Positions 14,667 through 22,339 of a DNA stretch of 47,285 bases are shown one piece after another. The DNA comes from Pirellulaceae bacterium (GTDB lineage Bacteria > Planctomycetota > Planctomycetia > Pirellulales > Thermoguttaceae). The stretch spans positions 1 to 47,285 of the forward strand of contig JAAYCB010000290.1 of NCBI GenBank assembly GCA_012744395.1, in the 5' to 3' direction. Within the stretch, counting starts at the first letter, position 1, and each line of letters starts with the position of its first letter. The notes under the pieces are model-generated. The model was given only the letters and a program-made list of their open reading frames with translations, was not told the origin of the DNA and ran no database searches. The position numbers and the translations under genes were made by a program.

Positions 14667-16106
14667 GTGCCCATCGAAGAACGGCCGTCTCCCGCGCCGA
14701 ATCGCAGTCCGGGGCATTTGGCCGCCGCCATTTTCGTCCTCGCCGCGGCCCTCGCCGTCGAGGTCTTGGCGGGCGAGGCCTTCGTCCGCGATCCCAACCA
14801 GCGTTCGCTGGCCGATCTCTTGAAGGGCGACGACGGCCCGGGCAAGTGGATTCCCGGCGTGCCGCGGGCCCGCGTCGATGAAGCCCGCGCGGCGGCCGAA
14901 GGGATTCGCAAGGTGGAAGGCCGCCGGCTGATTCTCTTCACCGATGTGCCGCCCGACAGGGAGGTCGATGAGCTGCCCGCGGTCTTCGAGCAGGCGTTTG
15001 CCGGCTGGTGCGACTATTTTGACATCGACCCGGCCGTCCAGGTCAACTGGCACATGACCGGGTTCCTGATGAAGGACGGCGATCGGTTCCGCCGCGCCGG
15101 CTTGCTGCCGGCGATGCTGCCTTCGTTCCCGAACGGATTCGCCGTCAACTACGACCTCTGGATCTACGAGCAGCCGACCGCCTACTACCGCCGGCATCTG
15201 CTGCTGCACGAAGGGACGCACGGGTTCATGAACACGATTCTGAAGTCGTGCGGCCCGCCGTGGTACATGGAGGGGATGGCCGAGCTTCTCGGCACCCACC
15301 GCTGGGACGGGGGCCGCCTGGCCCTGGGAACCGTCCCCAAGACCCGCGACGAGGCGCCGATGTGGGGCCGGGTGCGAACCATTCAGGACCTGTTTGCCGC
15401 TGGCAAGGCGCTGCCGCTGGAGGAGGTCTTTGATTTCGATGGCCGAGCCCACAGCCAGAACGAGGCCTATGCGTGGAGCTGGGCGGCGGCGGCGTTTCTC
15501 GATTTCCACCCCCGTTACCGGCAGCCGTTCCGCGCGCTTTCCCGCGCGGTCGAGGCCGAGGATTTTTTGGGCAAGTTCCGCGAGTTGGTCGGGGACCAGT
15601 GGGCCCAGCTCGCCGAAGAATGGCAGGTGTTCCTTGCCAACCTGGAATACGGCTACGAGGCCGAGCGGATGGCGATCGACTTCACTCCGGGCGAGCCTCC
15701 GGCCGAGGGGTGGAACCTGGTCAAGATCGACGCCGCCCGGGGCTGGCAGAACACGCGTCTTCGCCTGCCCGCCGGCAGCCTCTGCGAAATCCGCGCTCGC
15801 GGCCGCTACCAGGTGGCCGAGGAGCCGCGGACCTGGTGGTGCGAGCCCGGCGGCGTGACAATTCGCTACTACCAGGGAAAGCCGCTGGGCGTGCTGCTGG
15901 CCGCGGTCCGCCCCGACGCCCCCGCCCAGGGCCCCAGCGCATTGATCCGTCCCCTGGCGATCGGCCTGGGGAGCACCTTTACCGTCGAACAGTCGGGGAC
16001 GCTCTACCTGCGGGTCAACGACTCGGCGGGCGAGTTGGACGACAACGCCGGTTCGCTCGACGCGGCCGTCCGGATGAACTCCGCGCCCGCGGCTCCCGCC
16101 CAGTAG
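14667..16106 (+). CDS. Secreted gluzincin-like metalloprotease with C-terminal beta domain
   Basis: A 479-residue protein. Residues about 16-35 form a leader or N-terminal anchor (LAAAIFVLAAALAVEVLAG). The central part carries HEGTH (181-185) followed by WYMEGMAELLGTH, with Glu202 and Glu206 about 20 residues on: the HExxH-plus-Glu pattern of gluzincin zinc peptidases. WSWAAAAFLDFHPRY and a helical region follow, then from about 330 a beta-rich C-terminal domain. I do not recognise a named family; it resembles planctomycete proteins annotated as hypothetical with a DUF1570-like or M1-like fold. All zinc ligands appear present, so activity is likely. It is divergent from the solute-binding protein and convergent with the sulfatase. 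Confidence 0.8.
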   Translation: MPIEERPSPAPNRSPGHLAAAIFVLAAALAVEVLAGEAFVRDPNQRSLADLLKGDDGPGKWIPGVPRARVDEARAAAEGIRKVEGRRLILFTDVPPDREVDELPAVFEQAFAGWCDYFDIDPAVQVNWHMTGFLMKDGDRFRRAGLLPAMLPSFPNGFAVNYDLWIYEQPTAYYRRHLLLHEGTHGFMNTILKSCGPPWYMEGMAELLGTHRWDGGRLALGTVPKTRDEAPMWGRVRTIQDLFAAGKALPLEEVFDFDGRAHSQNEAYAWSWAAAAFLDFHPRYRQPFRALSRAVEAEDFLGKFRELVGDQWAQLAEEWQVFLANLEYGYEAERMAIDFTPGEPPAEGWNLVKIDAARGWQNTRLRLPAGSLCEIRARGRYQVAEEPRTWWCEPGGVTIRYYQGKPLGVLLAAVRPDAPAQGPSALIRPLAIGLGSTFTVEQSGTLYLRVNDSAGELDDNAGSLDAAVRMNSAPAAPAQ

Positions 16107-16170
16107 CCGGGCGACCAGCCTTTTTTCAGACAGATCGTGAACGCTTCGCCGCGTTCCCAGCCCGGCCAGT

Positions 16171-17781
16171 TCATCGGTTCTCGCCGGCGAAGGGGGGCTT
16201 CTCGAAGGTCATGCCATCGCCGCTGACGCGGGGATCGCCCGTCGCCTCGAGCACGCCGATGAGCTTCTCGGAGAGTTCCCTCTTGACCGCCGCGAACGCC
16301 GGATCGCCGGCCAGGTTCTCCATCTGGTGCGGGTCGCTGCGAAGGTCGTAAAGCTCTTCGGCCGGCCGTGGGCCGAAGGCGAACCGCAGGAACCTGGCCA
16401 TGCCGGGCTCGTCGCGGTGGGTGGCGATCCAGGCCTTGGTCGGACTGGCGTCCATGTCGGCAAAGGCGGCGAACGTGTCCTCGCGGAGCGACACGTAATC
16501 AGGCATCGGGCCGTCGGGCAGCCCGAACCCCGGTCCGTCGCCCATCGGCGTTCGCTCCGGGCGGAAGTTGCGGATATAGACGAACGCGCTGGTGTGGATG
16601 GCCCGCTGCGGATAGGGCAGACAACCCTCCCGGGCGGCGGCCACGTGCCGCTCGCGGCCGACGATGGCAAAGCTCCGCGAAGGATCGACCTGCCCCGACG
16701 CCGCCGATTTGAGAACGCCCAGCAGGCTGCCGCCGGTCATCACCTCGGGCGGCGCGAGCCCGGCCGCTTCGAGGAACGTCGGCGCCAGGTCGGGCAGCGT
16801 GACAAAGTCGTCGATCAGGCGGCCGGCGGGGATGCCCGCGCCCCAGCGGACGGCCAGGGGCACACGCACGCCGAGGTCGTAGAGGTTGCATTTGCCGCGC
16901 GGAAAGCCCGGAATCCCATGGTCGCCGCTGACGACGATCAGCGTGTTGTCCAATTCGCCGATCCGCTCCAGTTCCTTGAGCAGAACGCCGAGCGCCGCAT
17001 CGACCGCCTGCACCTCGCCCAGGTAGTCGCAGAAGTCCTCGCGGATCGCCGGAACGTCCGGCAGGTAGGCGGGCATCTTGCCCTTGAGTCGCTCGGGATC
17101 CAAGCCCCAGAGCTGCCGGCCGGAGCCCTGGACCCATTTGCGATGGGTGTTCGTCGGGCCGAACCAATAGCAGAACGGCCGCCCCTCGCGGTCGGCCAGG
17201 AAATCTTGGAAATTGCCGCGAACCTCCGCCAGAATCTGCTCCTTCGCCGCCTCGCGGTCCTGGGCGGCGCTGACGAATTGCGAAAACCTGTTCATCCGCC
17301 GGCCGCGGCGGACGTAGGCGCAGGCGTTCCCGCCATAAGGGGCGTTTACAGGCGTGCCGGGCGACCAGACCTTGTAGGTGTGGCCGATGTGGTATCCGGC
17401 CTCGCGAAGCAGCAAGGGGTAGGAGGGGATCGAGTCGTCCCAGATCGCGCCTTGGAGGATCGCCCCCAAGCCGGTCCGCCAGAAGTACTGTCCCGAGAGG
17501 ATCGAACTGCGGCACGGCGTGCAGGAAGGGGCGTTGACGAAGGCGTTGGTAAACAGCGCGCCTTCGCGGGCGACGCGGTCGAAATGGGGCGTGCTGAGCA
17601 CGTCGCTCGGCCCGCCCGGCTCGAGCCTGGCGTACGCGCTGGCGTAGCGCCCCCAGTCGTCGGCGAAGGCGAAGACGATGTTCGGCCGCTTGTCCGACTC
17701 GGCGCCGGCGGACCGCGCTGGATTGCAGAGCAGCCAACCGCCGGCGACGAAGACGGCAAGCAGAATCGATGGCGCGCGCAT
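16171..17781 (-). CDS. Secreted sulfatase, heparan N-sulfatase-like
   Basis: A 536-residue arylsulfatase-superfamily enzyme with a Sec leader (1 to about 25). Metal site AFADDWG (Asp41, Asp42), activation motif [12 protein letters not shown] (Cys87-Thr-Pro-Cys-Arg91, C-x-P-x-R), later THRKW and [15 protein letters not shown]. Cys87 would become formylglycine and needs a maturase encoded elsewhere. The C-terminal [19 protein letters not shown] is the usual closing domain. The overall pattern recalls sulfamidase-like (S1_8) enzymes, suggesting sulfated glycan desulfation in the periplasm, but the subfamily is a judgement from memory. AAGGAG 6 nt before ATG 17781. It is convergent with the protease gene (64 bp) and downstream of purB, separated by a repeat cluster. 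Confidence 0.93.
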   Translation of the reverse strand: MRAPSILLAVFVAGGWLLCNPARSAGAESDKRPNIVFAFADDWGRYASAYARLEPGGPSDVLSTPHFDRVAREGALFTNAFVNAPSCTPCRSSILSGQYFWRTGLGAILQGAIWDDSIPSYPLLLREAGYHIGHTYKVWSPGTPVNAPYGGNACAYVRRGRRMNRFSQFVSAAQDREAAKEQILAEVRGNFQDFLADREGRPFCYWFGPTNTHRKWVQGSGRQLWGLDPERLKGKMPAYLPDVPAIREDFCDYLGEVQAVDAALGVLLKELERIGELDNTLIVVSGDHGIPGFPRGKCNLYDLGVRVPLAVRWGAGIPAGRLIDDFVTLPDLAPTFLEAAGLAPPEVMTGGSLLGVLKSAASGQVDPSRSFAIVGRERHVAAAREGCLPYPQRAIHTSAFVYIRNFRPERTPMGDGPGFGLPDGPMPDYVSLREDTFAAFADMDASPTKAWIATHRDEPGMARFLRFAFGPRPAEELYDLRSDPHQMENLAGDPAFAAVKRELSEKLIGVLEATGDPRVSGDGMTFEKPPFAGENR

Positions 17782-17800
17782 GATGCTCTCCTTGGGAATC

Positions 17801-17848
17801 GCCGTCAGCCATCAGCTAGCTGACGGCTGACCGCTGACGGCTGACGGC
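17801..17848. repeat. GCTGACGGC repeat cluster with hairpin potential
   Basis: GCCGTCAGC (17801-17809) pairs perfectly with GCTGACGGC at 17819-17827, with TCAGCTAGCTGA (17812-17823) as an internal perfect palindrome. Two more, mutually overlapping GCTGACGGC copies follow (17833-17841 and 17840-17848). It lies between the purB stop and the sulfatase start, both leftward, so it could be a transcript-end hairpin or a REP-like element. Confidence 0.75.
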
Positions 17849-17853
17849 TTCTT

Positions 17854-19287
17854 CTACACTTGGACTTCCGCGGCCGTTTCCAAAGCCTCGGGATACTTCT
17901 CGCGGATCGGGCCGATTACTTCGGCGAGGAACTCGTCGACCTGCTCCGGCGCGCGGCCGACGAACTTCGCCGGATCGGTCTCGGCCTGGATATCGACCTT
18001 GGCGAAGGCGGGATCGGCGGCCAGTCGCTGGAGCAGGTCATTGGCGCGGCCCTCCTGTTTGACGGCCGCCCCGGCGGCCTGGCTGTGCCGCCGGATCCGC
18101 TCGTGGAGCTGCTGCCGGTCGCCGCCGGCCTCGACGGCCGCCAGGAGGATGTTCTCCGAGGCCATGAACGGCAGCTCGGCCGCCAGGTTGTTGGCGATCA
18201 CCTTGGGGTAAACCACCAGTCCGCCGGTCACGTTCTGGCAGAGGATCAGCACGGCTTCGGCCGCCAGGAACGACTGCGGAATCGTCAGGCGGCGGATGGC
18301 GCTGTCGTCGAGCGTCCGCTCCAGCCACTGGGTCGCCGCGGTCGACGAGGCGGCCGTCTCCTGGCTCATCACGTAGCGGGCGAGCGAGCAGATCCGTTCG
18401 CAGCGCATCGGGTTCCGCTTGTAGGGCATCGCCGAGGAGCCGATCTGCGAGGCCTCGAACGGTTCCTCGACCTCCTTGCGATGCGCCAAGAGGCGCAGAT
18501 CGGTGGCCATCTTGTGCGCGCTCTGGGCAAGCCCCGAGAGCACGCCGATCACCTGGGCGTCGATCTTGCGCGAATAGGTCTGCCCCGTGACGGCGTAGGC
18601 CGACTCGAAGCCGATCTTCTCGCAGACGAGCCGTTCCAGCTTGCGGACCTGCTCGTGGTCGCCGCCAAAAAGCTTCAAGAAGCTGGCCTGGGTGCCGGTG
18701 GTCCCTTTGGCTCCCCGGGCTTTAAACGAAGCGATCCGGTGCTCCAACTCGGCCAGGTCGAGGGCGAAATCCTGTGCCCAGAGGCAAGCCCGCTTGCCGA
18801 CGGTCGTCGGCTGGGCCGGCTGCATGTGGGTCAGGCCGAGACACGCCAGGCTGCGGTGCTGCTCGGCGAACCGGCCGAGCCGATCGATCACCGCCACCAG
18901 CCGGGAGCGGATCAGCGTCAAGGCCTCGCGCATCAGGAGCAGGTCCGTGTTGTCGGTCACGTAACAGCTCGTGGCGCCGAGGTGAATGATCCCGCCCGCC
19001 GCCGGGCAAGCGTCGCGGTAGGCGTGGACGTGCGCCATCACGTCATGCCGCAATCGGCGCTCGTGCCGCGCCGCCGCCTCGAAGTCGATCTGGTCGACCT
19101 GCGCGCGAAGCTCGGCGATCTGCGCGGGCGTGATTGCCAGGCCAAGTTCGGCCTCGGCCTCGGCCAGCGCGACCCAGAGTCGCCGCCAGGTGCTGAATTT
19201 TCGCTGCGGGCTGAACAGTTCGCTCATCCGGCGCGACGCGTATCGGCCGATGAGGGGATTGTCGTATTGGTTGCAGTCGAGGGACAT
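17854..19287 (-). CDS. purB: Adenylosuccinate lyase
   Basis: A 477-residue fumarase/aspartase superfamily enzyme converting SAICAR to AICAR and adenylosuccinate to AMP. Hallmarks: [10 protein letters not shown] (general acid His154), the signature loop [11 protein letters not shown] at 283-293 with the catalytic Ser, and SYCYVTDN-like ATSCYVTDN at 106-114. [28 protein letters not shown] and the length resemble the animal-type rather than the E. coli-type enzyme. ATG 19287 begins [10 protein letters not shown], the normal N-terminus; the frame extends 63 codons upstream only by translating repeat DNA. No clear ribosome site: the leader holds a 7-bp tandem repeat and a 22-bp palindrome. It is 70 bp downstream of the TPR gene. 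Confidence 0.95.
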   Translation of the reverse strand: MSLDCNQYDNPLIGRYASRRMSELFSPQRKFSTWRRLWVALAEAEAELGLAITPAQIAELRAQVDQIDFEAAARHERRLRHDVMAHVHAYRDACPAAGGIIHLGATSCYVTDNTDLLLMREALTLIRSRLVAVIDRLGRFAEQHRSLACLGLTHMQPAQPTTVGKRACLWAQDFALDLAELEHRIASFKARGAKGTTGTQASFLKLFGGDHEQVRKLERLVCEKIGFESAYAVTGQTYSRKIDAQVIGVLSGLAQSAHKMATDLRLLAHRKEVEEPFEASQIGSSAMPYKRNPMRCERICSLARYVMSQETAASSTAATQWLERTLDDSAIRRLTIPQSFLAAEAVLILCQNVTGGLVVYPKVIANNLAAELPFMASENILLAAVEAGGDRQQLHERIRRHSQAAGAAVKQEGRANDLLQRLAADPAFAKVDIQAETDPAKFVGRAPEQVDEFLAEVIGPIREKYPEALETAAEVQV

Positions 19288-19288
19288 C

Positions 19289-19317
19289 GGGTTCAGGGTT
19301 CGGGGTTCGGGGTTCAG
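19289..19317. repeat. Tandem heptamer repeat in the purB leader
   Basis: GGGTTC occurs at 19289, 19296, 19303 and 19310, an exact 7-bp period with one variable base between units. It abuts the purB start codon at 19287, so on the mRNA it occupies the place of the ribosome binding site. Confidence 0.8.
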
Positions 19318-19327
19318 TCTTTCCTTG

Positions 19328-19349
19328 TTCCCAAGCTCCAGCTTGGGAA
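19328..19349. repeat. Dispersed palindromic element, copy 1
   Basis: A perfect inverted repeat: TTCCCAAGCT, two bases, AGCTTGGGAA. A diverged copy in the opposite orientation is at 47257-47280. From memory, elements of this sequence recur between genes in planctomycetes and other bacteria. Here it sits between the TPR gene and purB. Confidence 0.8.
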
Positions 19350-19357
19350 GGCTGTGT

Positions 19358-20098
19358 TCATTCCTTGATTTGCTGCCTGGCCGTTTGAATCCACTGTCTC
19401 TCCGCGGCGCGGAAATGTCGGGGTGATCGCCTGGCGTTGAGCAGGATGCGTTCGAAGATTTCGCGTGCCTGGTCATGCTTGCCGGCCCGCATCAACAGCA
19501 AAGCGTACCGGCAGCGGGCTTCTTCGCCCGTGTAGCGATTGGCGAGGAACTCGTATTCGACCAGCGCTTCGTCGCGCCGCCCCAGCGCTTCGAAGAGCTT
19601 GGCCTTGAGCATCCGGCGTTCGAGGGGCCGGAAATCCGCGTCGGTCTTCTCCAGCCTGGCGACGGTTTCGATCGCCTCGCCGAACGCCTCGTTGAGAAAC
19701 TGGGCCTCCGCCATGGCCAGAAGGATCGGCGGATCGTCGACGAAGATTCCCTTCAGGCAACTGCGATACATCTCGATCGCCTGGTCGTAGCGGCCAGCCG
19801 ACACATAGGCATGCCCCAGCATTTGGCGATTCCTGACGGTGTCGGAGATCTCCAGCTCTTCTTCCAGGCGGCGGAGCTGGCGGTCGGGACTGACGGCGGT
19901 CGTCAGCTCGGAACCGAGCCGCGCGACGCTGCGGCCTCGCTGCAGATCGGGAAGCAGCTCGACGAGAATATACACGGCCACCCCAACGCCCGGCAGAATC
20001 CAGAGCAGCAGCAGCCAGAACAGCGGACGGCGCGTCAGCAAGACGTGCACCGTGCAGGCAACGCTGATTAAGGACAGTGCAGAATAGAGCCAATGCAT
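19358..20098 (-). CDS. Inner-membrane tetratricopeptide-repeat protein
   Basis: A 246-residue protein. Two N-terminal membrane segments (about 3-22 and 26-47; [20 protein letters not shown] resembles the PLD-nuclease N-terminal membrane hairpin) anchor a cytoplasmic helical domain. TPR-like motifs start around 90: [24 protein letters not shown] is typical, followed by degenerate units including [19 protein letters not shown] and [20 protein letters not shown]. Such proteins scaffold complexes; the partner is unknown. It is followed at 70 bp by purB on the same strand. A weak TAGAAT at about 20263-20268 on this strand could be its -10. Confidence 0.82.
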   Translation of the reverse strand: MHWLYSALSLISVACTVHVLLTRRPLFWLLLLWILPGVGVAVYILVELLPDLQRGRSVARLGSELTTAVSPDRQLRRLEEELEISDTVRNRQMLGHAYVSAGRYDQAIEMYRSCLKGIFVDDPPILLAMAEAQFLNEAFGEAIETVARLEKTDADFRPLERRMLKAKLFEALGRRDEALVEYEFLANRYTGEEARCRYALLLMRAGKHDQAREIFERILLNARRSPRHFRAAERQWIQTARQQIKE

Positions 20099-20316
20099 AT
20101 CCGTTTCCCGAAGCCGAGCACGAAGACGGGGGGGCGTTCAGGAGGACCATCCGGCGCCCTTCGCGGCATTCGTTGTCCGATAAGGAGAGAATCTCGCGCG
20201 CCGCGAACAGGGAACGCCCCTCCTCGCATCCCCGCGGCGAACCGCCTGGCGAGCCCCCGCCCATTCTAGTGCAGTCCCCTGCTGCGGAGAAGTCCGCCGC
20301 GCGATCCGCCGCCGGG

Positions 20317-21711
20317 TTACATATTCGTCGGATCGTCAACCCCGTCGGAGGTCAGCTCGTCCATGGCGGCGGCCAGTTCGGCGTTGTGGCGGCCATCCTC
20401 GGCGTAAATCCGGCAGAGGCGGTAGCTGACGGGAATCTGCCGGAACAGCTCCCGGTCGTCCAGTTTGCGGATCTGGCCGGTGATCGCGTCGCAGAGGAAA
20501 TTCTGGTCCGCGGCCGGTGCGTGGGCCCCGGGCCGATGGACATGGCGCGGCGGATCGAATCGCAGCGGCAGGTCCCGCAGGCCTGTGGGAAGATGGCTGC
20601 GAACGGCCGCCTCGAAAAGCCGGCCGTCGCTGAAGATGCTTGCCTGCTCCGACTGGCCGGGCTTGAAAAAGACGGTCCGCTCGCAGGCCATCTTCCAGCG
20701 GATCTTGCGGCCAAGGAACTGCTTCCAGTGCCGGCCCAGCGCGCGGAGGGTCTCGTCGGTACTGTTTTCCCACGACGCGACACGGACCAGCAGCGACCAC
20801 TCGGTCAGATGCAGGTAGTCGTCGAGGTGGTCGAGCGGGTTGCCGGGGAACAGGAACGGCTTGCTTTCGACGAACAGGTCTTGCAGCGATAGATCGATCG
20901 CGCGAACGGTCCGGTGGAAGTAAATCGCCCGGAACAAGTCCGCGCGAACGGAAATGAAGCGGACCAGCGCCGCCAGCCCCCGTTCGTGGATCGTCAGCCC
21001 GCGCTCGGTGAACGCCGTGTAATGGAGCAGCCGCGCCAGATCGAACGCCCGGCTGCTGTAGCCGGACATGTACGCGTCGCGGAGCACGAAGTCCATGTTG
21101 TCAACCGTGTAGAGGCCGCAGAACAGCGATTGCAGGAACCGCAGCCACGCGGGCTGCTCGGCTGCCGTGCCGGTGGGGCGCGTGATCAGGAAGGCGATCT
21201 GTTCCGGGTCGAGGGTCTCACCGCTGGCCAGGCGGCTGTTGGGGTTGCCGCGGATCGCCCGGAGAAGGTCCCCGAGATGGCGGCGGATGATCTCGCTGCC
21301 GAGCGTCTCATGAGTCAGCCCATAGTCGGACAGAAAATGCTGGTCGAAAAAGTGGCCGAACGGCCCGTGCCCCACGTCGTGCAGAAGGGCCGCCATCCGC
21401 ATCAGGGTCTCGACATAGGCCATGCTCGGCGTCTGTTCGCAGACCTCGGCGAGGCTCGGGTAAAGCTGCCGGACCGCCCGGCTGGCAAGGTGCATCGTGC
21501 CCAGGACGTGCTGAAACCGGGTATGCTCCGCCGAGGGAAACACCCACCACGCCGTCTGGAGTTGGTGAATCTGGCGAAGCCGCTGGAGCCAGGGATGGTC
21601 GATGATGTCACGCTCCGAGACCTCGCCCCGGGGAACGTTCTCCGGCGAGGTGAACGGAATATAGCCGTGGATCGGGTCGTTGCTGAGACTCTGGAACTGA
21701 AATGCGTTCAT
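20317..21711 (-). CDS. HD-domain phosphohydrolase (COG1078, dGTPase/SAMHD1-related)
   Basis: A 464-residue cytoplasmic protein. The N-terminus (DPIHGYIPF, RLRQIHQLQTAWWVFPSAEHTRFQHVLG) is diagnostic of COG1078 HD proteins related to dNTP triphosphohydrolases. The metal set is complete: His in AEHTRFQH (63/68), HD at 111-112 in LLHDVGHGPFGH, and Asp in TVDNMDFVLRD (204-212). Members hydrolyse dNTPs or other nucleotides, but the substrate here is not determinable. The C-terminal about 130 residues are variable. It is probably monocistronic: 218 bp separate it from the TPR gene, and a plausible promoter lies at 21861-21889. Confidence 0.9.
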   Translation of the reverse strand: MNAFQFQSLSNDPIHGYIPFTSPENVPRGEVSERDIIDHPWLQRLRQIHQLQTAWWVFPSAEHTRFQHVLGTMHLASRAVRQLYPSLAEVCEQTPSMAYVETLMRMAALLHDVGHGPFGHFFDQHFLSDYGLTHETLGSEIIRRHLGDLLRAIRGNPNSRLASGETLDPEQIAFLITRPTGTAAEQPAWLRFLQSLFCGLYTVDNMDFVLRDAYMSGYSSRAFDLARLLHYTAFTERGLTIHERGLAALVRFISVRADLFRAIYFHRTVRAIDLSLQDLFVESKPFLFPGNPLDHLDDYLHLTEWSLLVRVASWENSTDETLRALGRHWKQFLGRKIRWKMACERTVFFKPGQSEQASIFSDGRLFEAAVRSHLPTGLRDLPLRFDPPRHVHRPGAHAPAADQNFLCDAITGQIRKLDDRELFRQIPVSYRLCRIYAEDGRHNAELAAAMDELTSDGVDDPTNM

Positions 21712-21860
21712 GGTTGTCCGTCGTGCGTCGTGCGGAACCGCCGCGGTGGCCGGGCGCGCCTTGGCCGGACGGTCGTTGACGCCAAGCGCTTCCCTCTTCG
21801 CCCGCCAGCCGCGCCGGACGACTTGGTTGGCATGCCCGCCGCGGGAGTGCGTATGCAGGG

Positions 21861-21889
21861 ATTATGCCAGCCCCGGCCGGGAACGTCCA
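21861..21889 (-). promoter_or_regulatory. Candidate promoter of the HD phosphohydrolase gene
   Basis: On the reverse strand TGGACG (21884-21889, 4/6), 17-bp spacer, CATAAT (21861-21866, 5/6). It would leave a leader of about 140 nt. Confidence 0.33.
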
Positions 21890-22025
21890 GGAAACCCCCG
21901 CTCCGGGCAACGGTGCCCGAACCAGCCGAGACGGGCGGCATCAAGGGGGAAACGAGCGGCGGCGAGTCGCTGCCTGGCCAACCTGGTCGTCGATCGCAAC
22001 GAAAGCTCGCATTCGGGTGAAGTCC

Positions 22026-22041
22026 CGACCAGGTCTGGTCG
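22026..22041. repeat. Inverted repeat CGACCAG-GT-CTGGTCG
   Basis: Perfect 7-bp arms around 2 bp, about 300 bp ahead of the DUF3352-like gene. It could be an operator or a small hairpin; no T-run follows, so a terminator is unlikely. Confidence 0.5.
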
Positions 22042-22152
22042 AACAGAGTTCTGGCAACGACTGTCTGTGGCGGAGTAGTGGATCGCGCTAGCCTTTCCAG
22101 ACACCCCAGACGTCTTATTTATCGCAATTTGATTTTCCAGAAGGTTTCCAGC

Positions 22153-22171
22153 GACCTGGGCAGTTCAGGTC
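22153..22171. repeat. Inverted repeat GACCTG-N7-CAGGTC
   Basis: Perfect 6-bp arms separated by 7 bp (centre to centre 13 bp, just over one helical turn), the geometry of a dimeric regulator site, 170 bp ahead of GTG 22340. A TAAAAT (22195-22200) close downstream could be a -10. Confidence 0.35.
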
Positions 22172-22326
22172 CACCCTGGATGCTGGATGGCCGATAAAAT
22201 GAGGAAACCGGGAGGCATGGTCGCGTTGGGTGAAATTGTCGACGTGCTCTCGGCCGATCTTGCGAAAACTAGCTACTCCGGCTAACCTCACAAGGGGATT
22301 TCACCAGGGACGTTTATGGACGATCG

Positions 22327-22332
22327 AGGAGG
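22327..22332 (+). promoter_or_regulatory. Shine-Dalgarno fixing GTG 22340
   Basis: A perfect AGGAGG 7 nt before GTG 22340. The in-frame ATG at 22316 would place this site inside the coding sequence and has none of its own. Confidence 0.65.
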
Positions 22333-22339
22333 CTATCTC

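Larger units (their letters stand above)
21712..22339. other. Divergent intergenic region, 628 bp
   Basis: It lies between the leftward HD gene and the rightward DUF3352-like gene. No open frame here has a ribosome site or plausible product. It contains a candidate promoter for the HD gene and two inverted repeats (22026-22041, 22153-22171) listed separately; 22105-22135 is unusually AT-rich for this window. Confidence 0.5.

Noticed and set aside
16121..16128. T-run between convergent protease and sulfatase genes
   Set aside because: No stable stem immediately precedes it on either strand.
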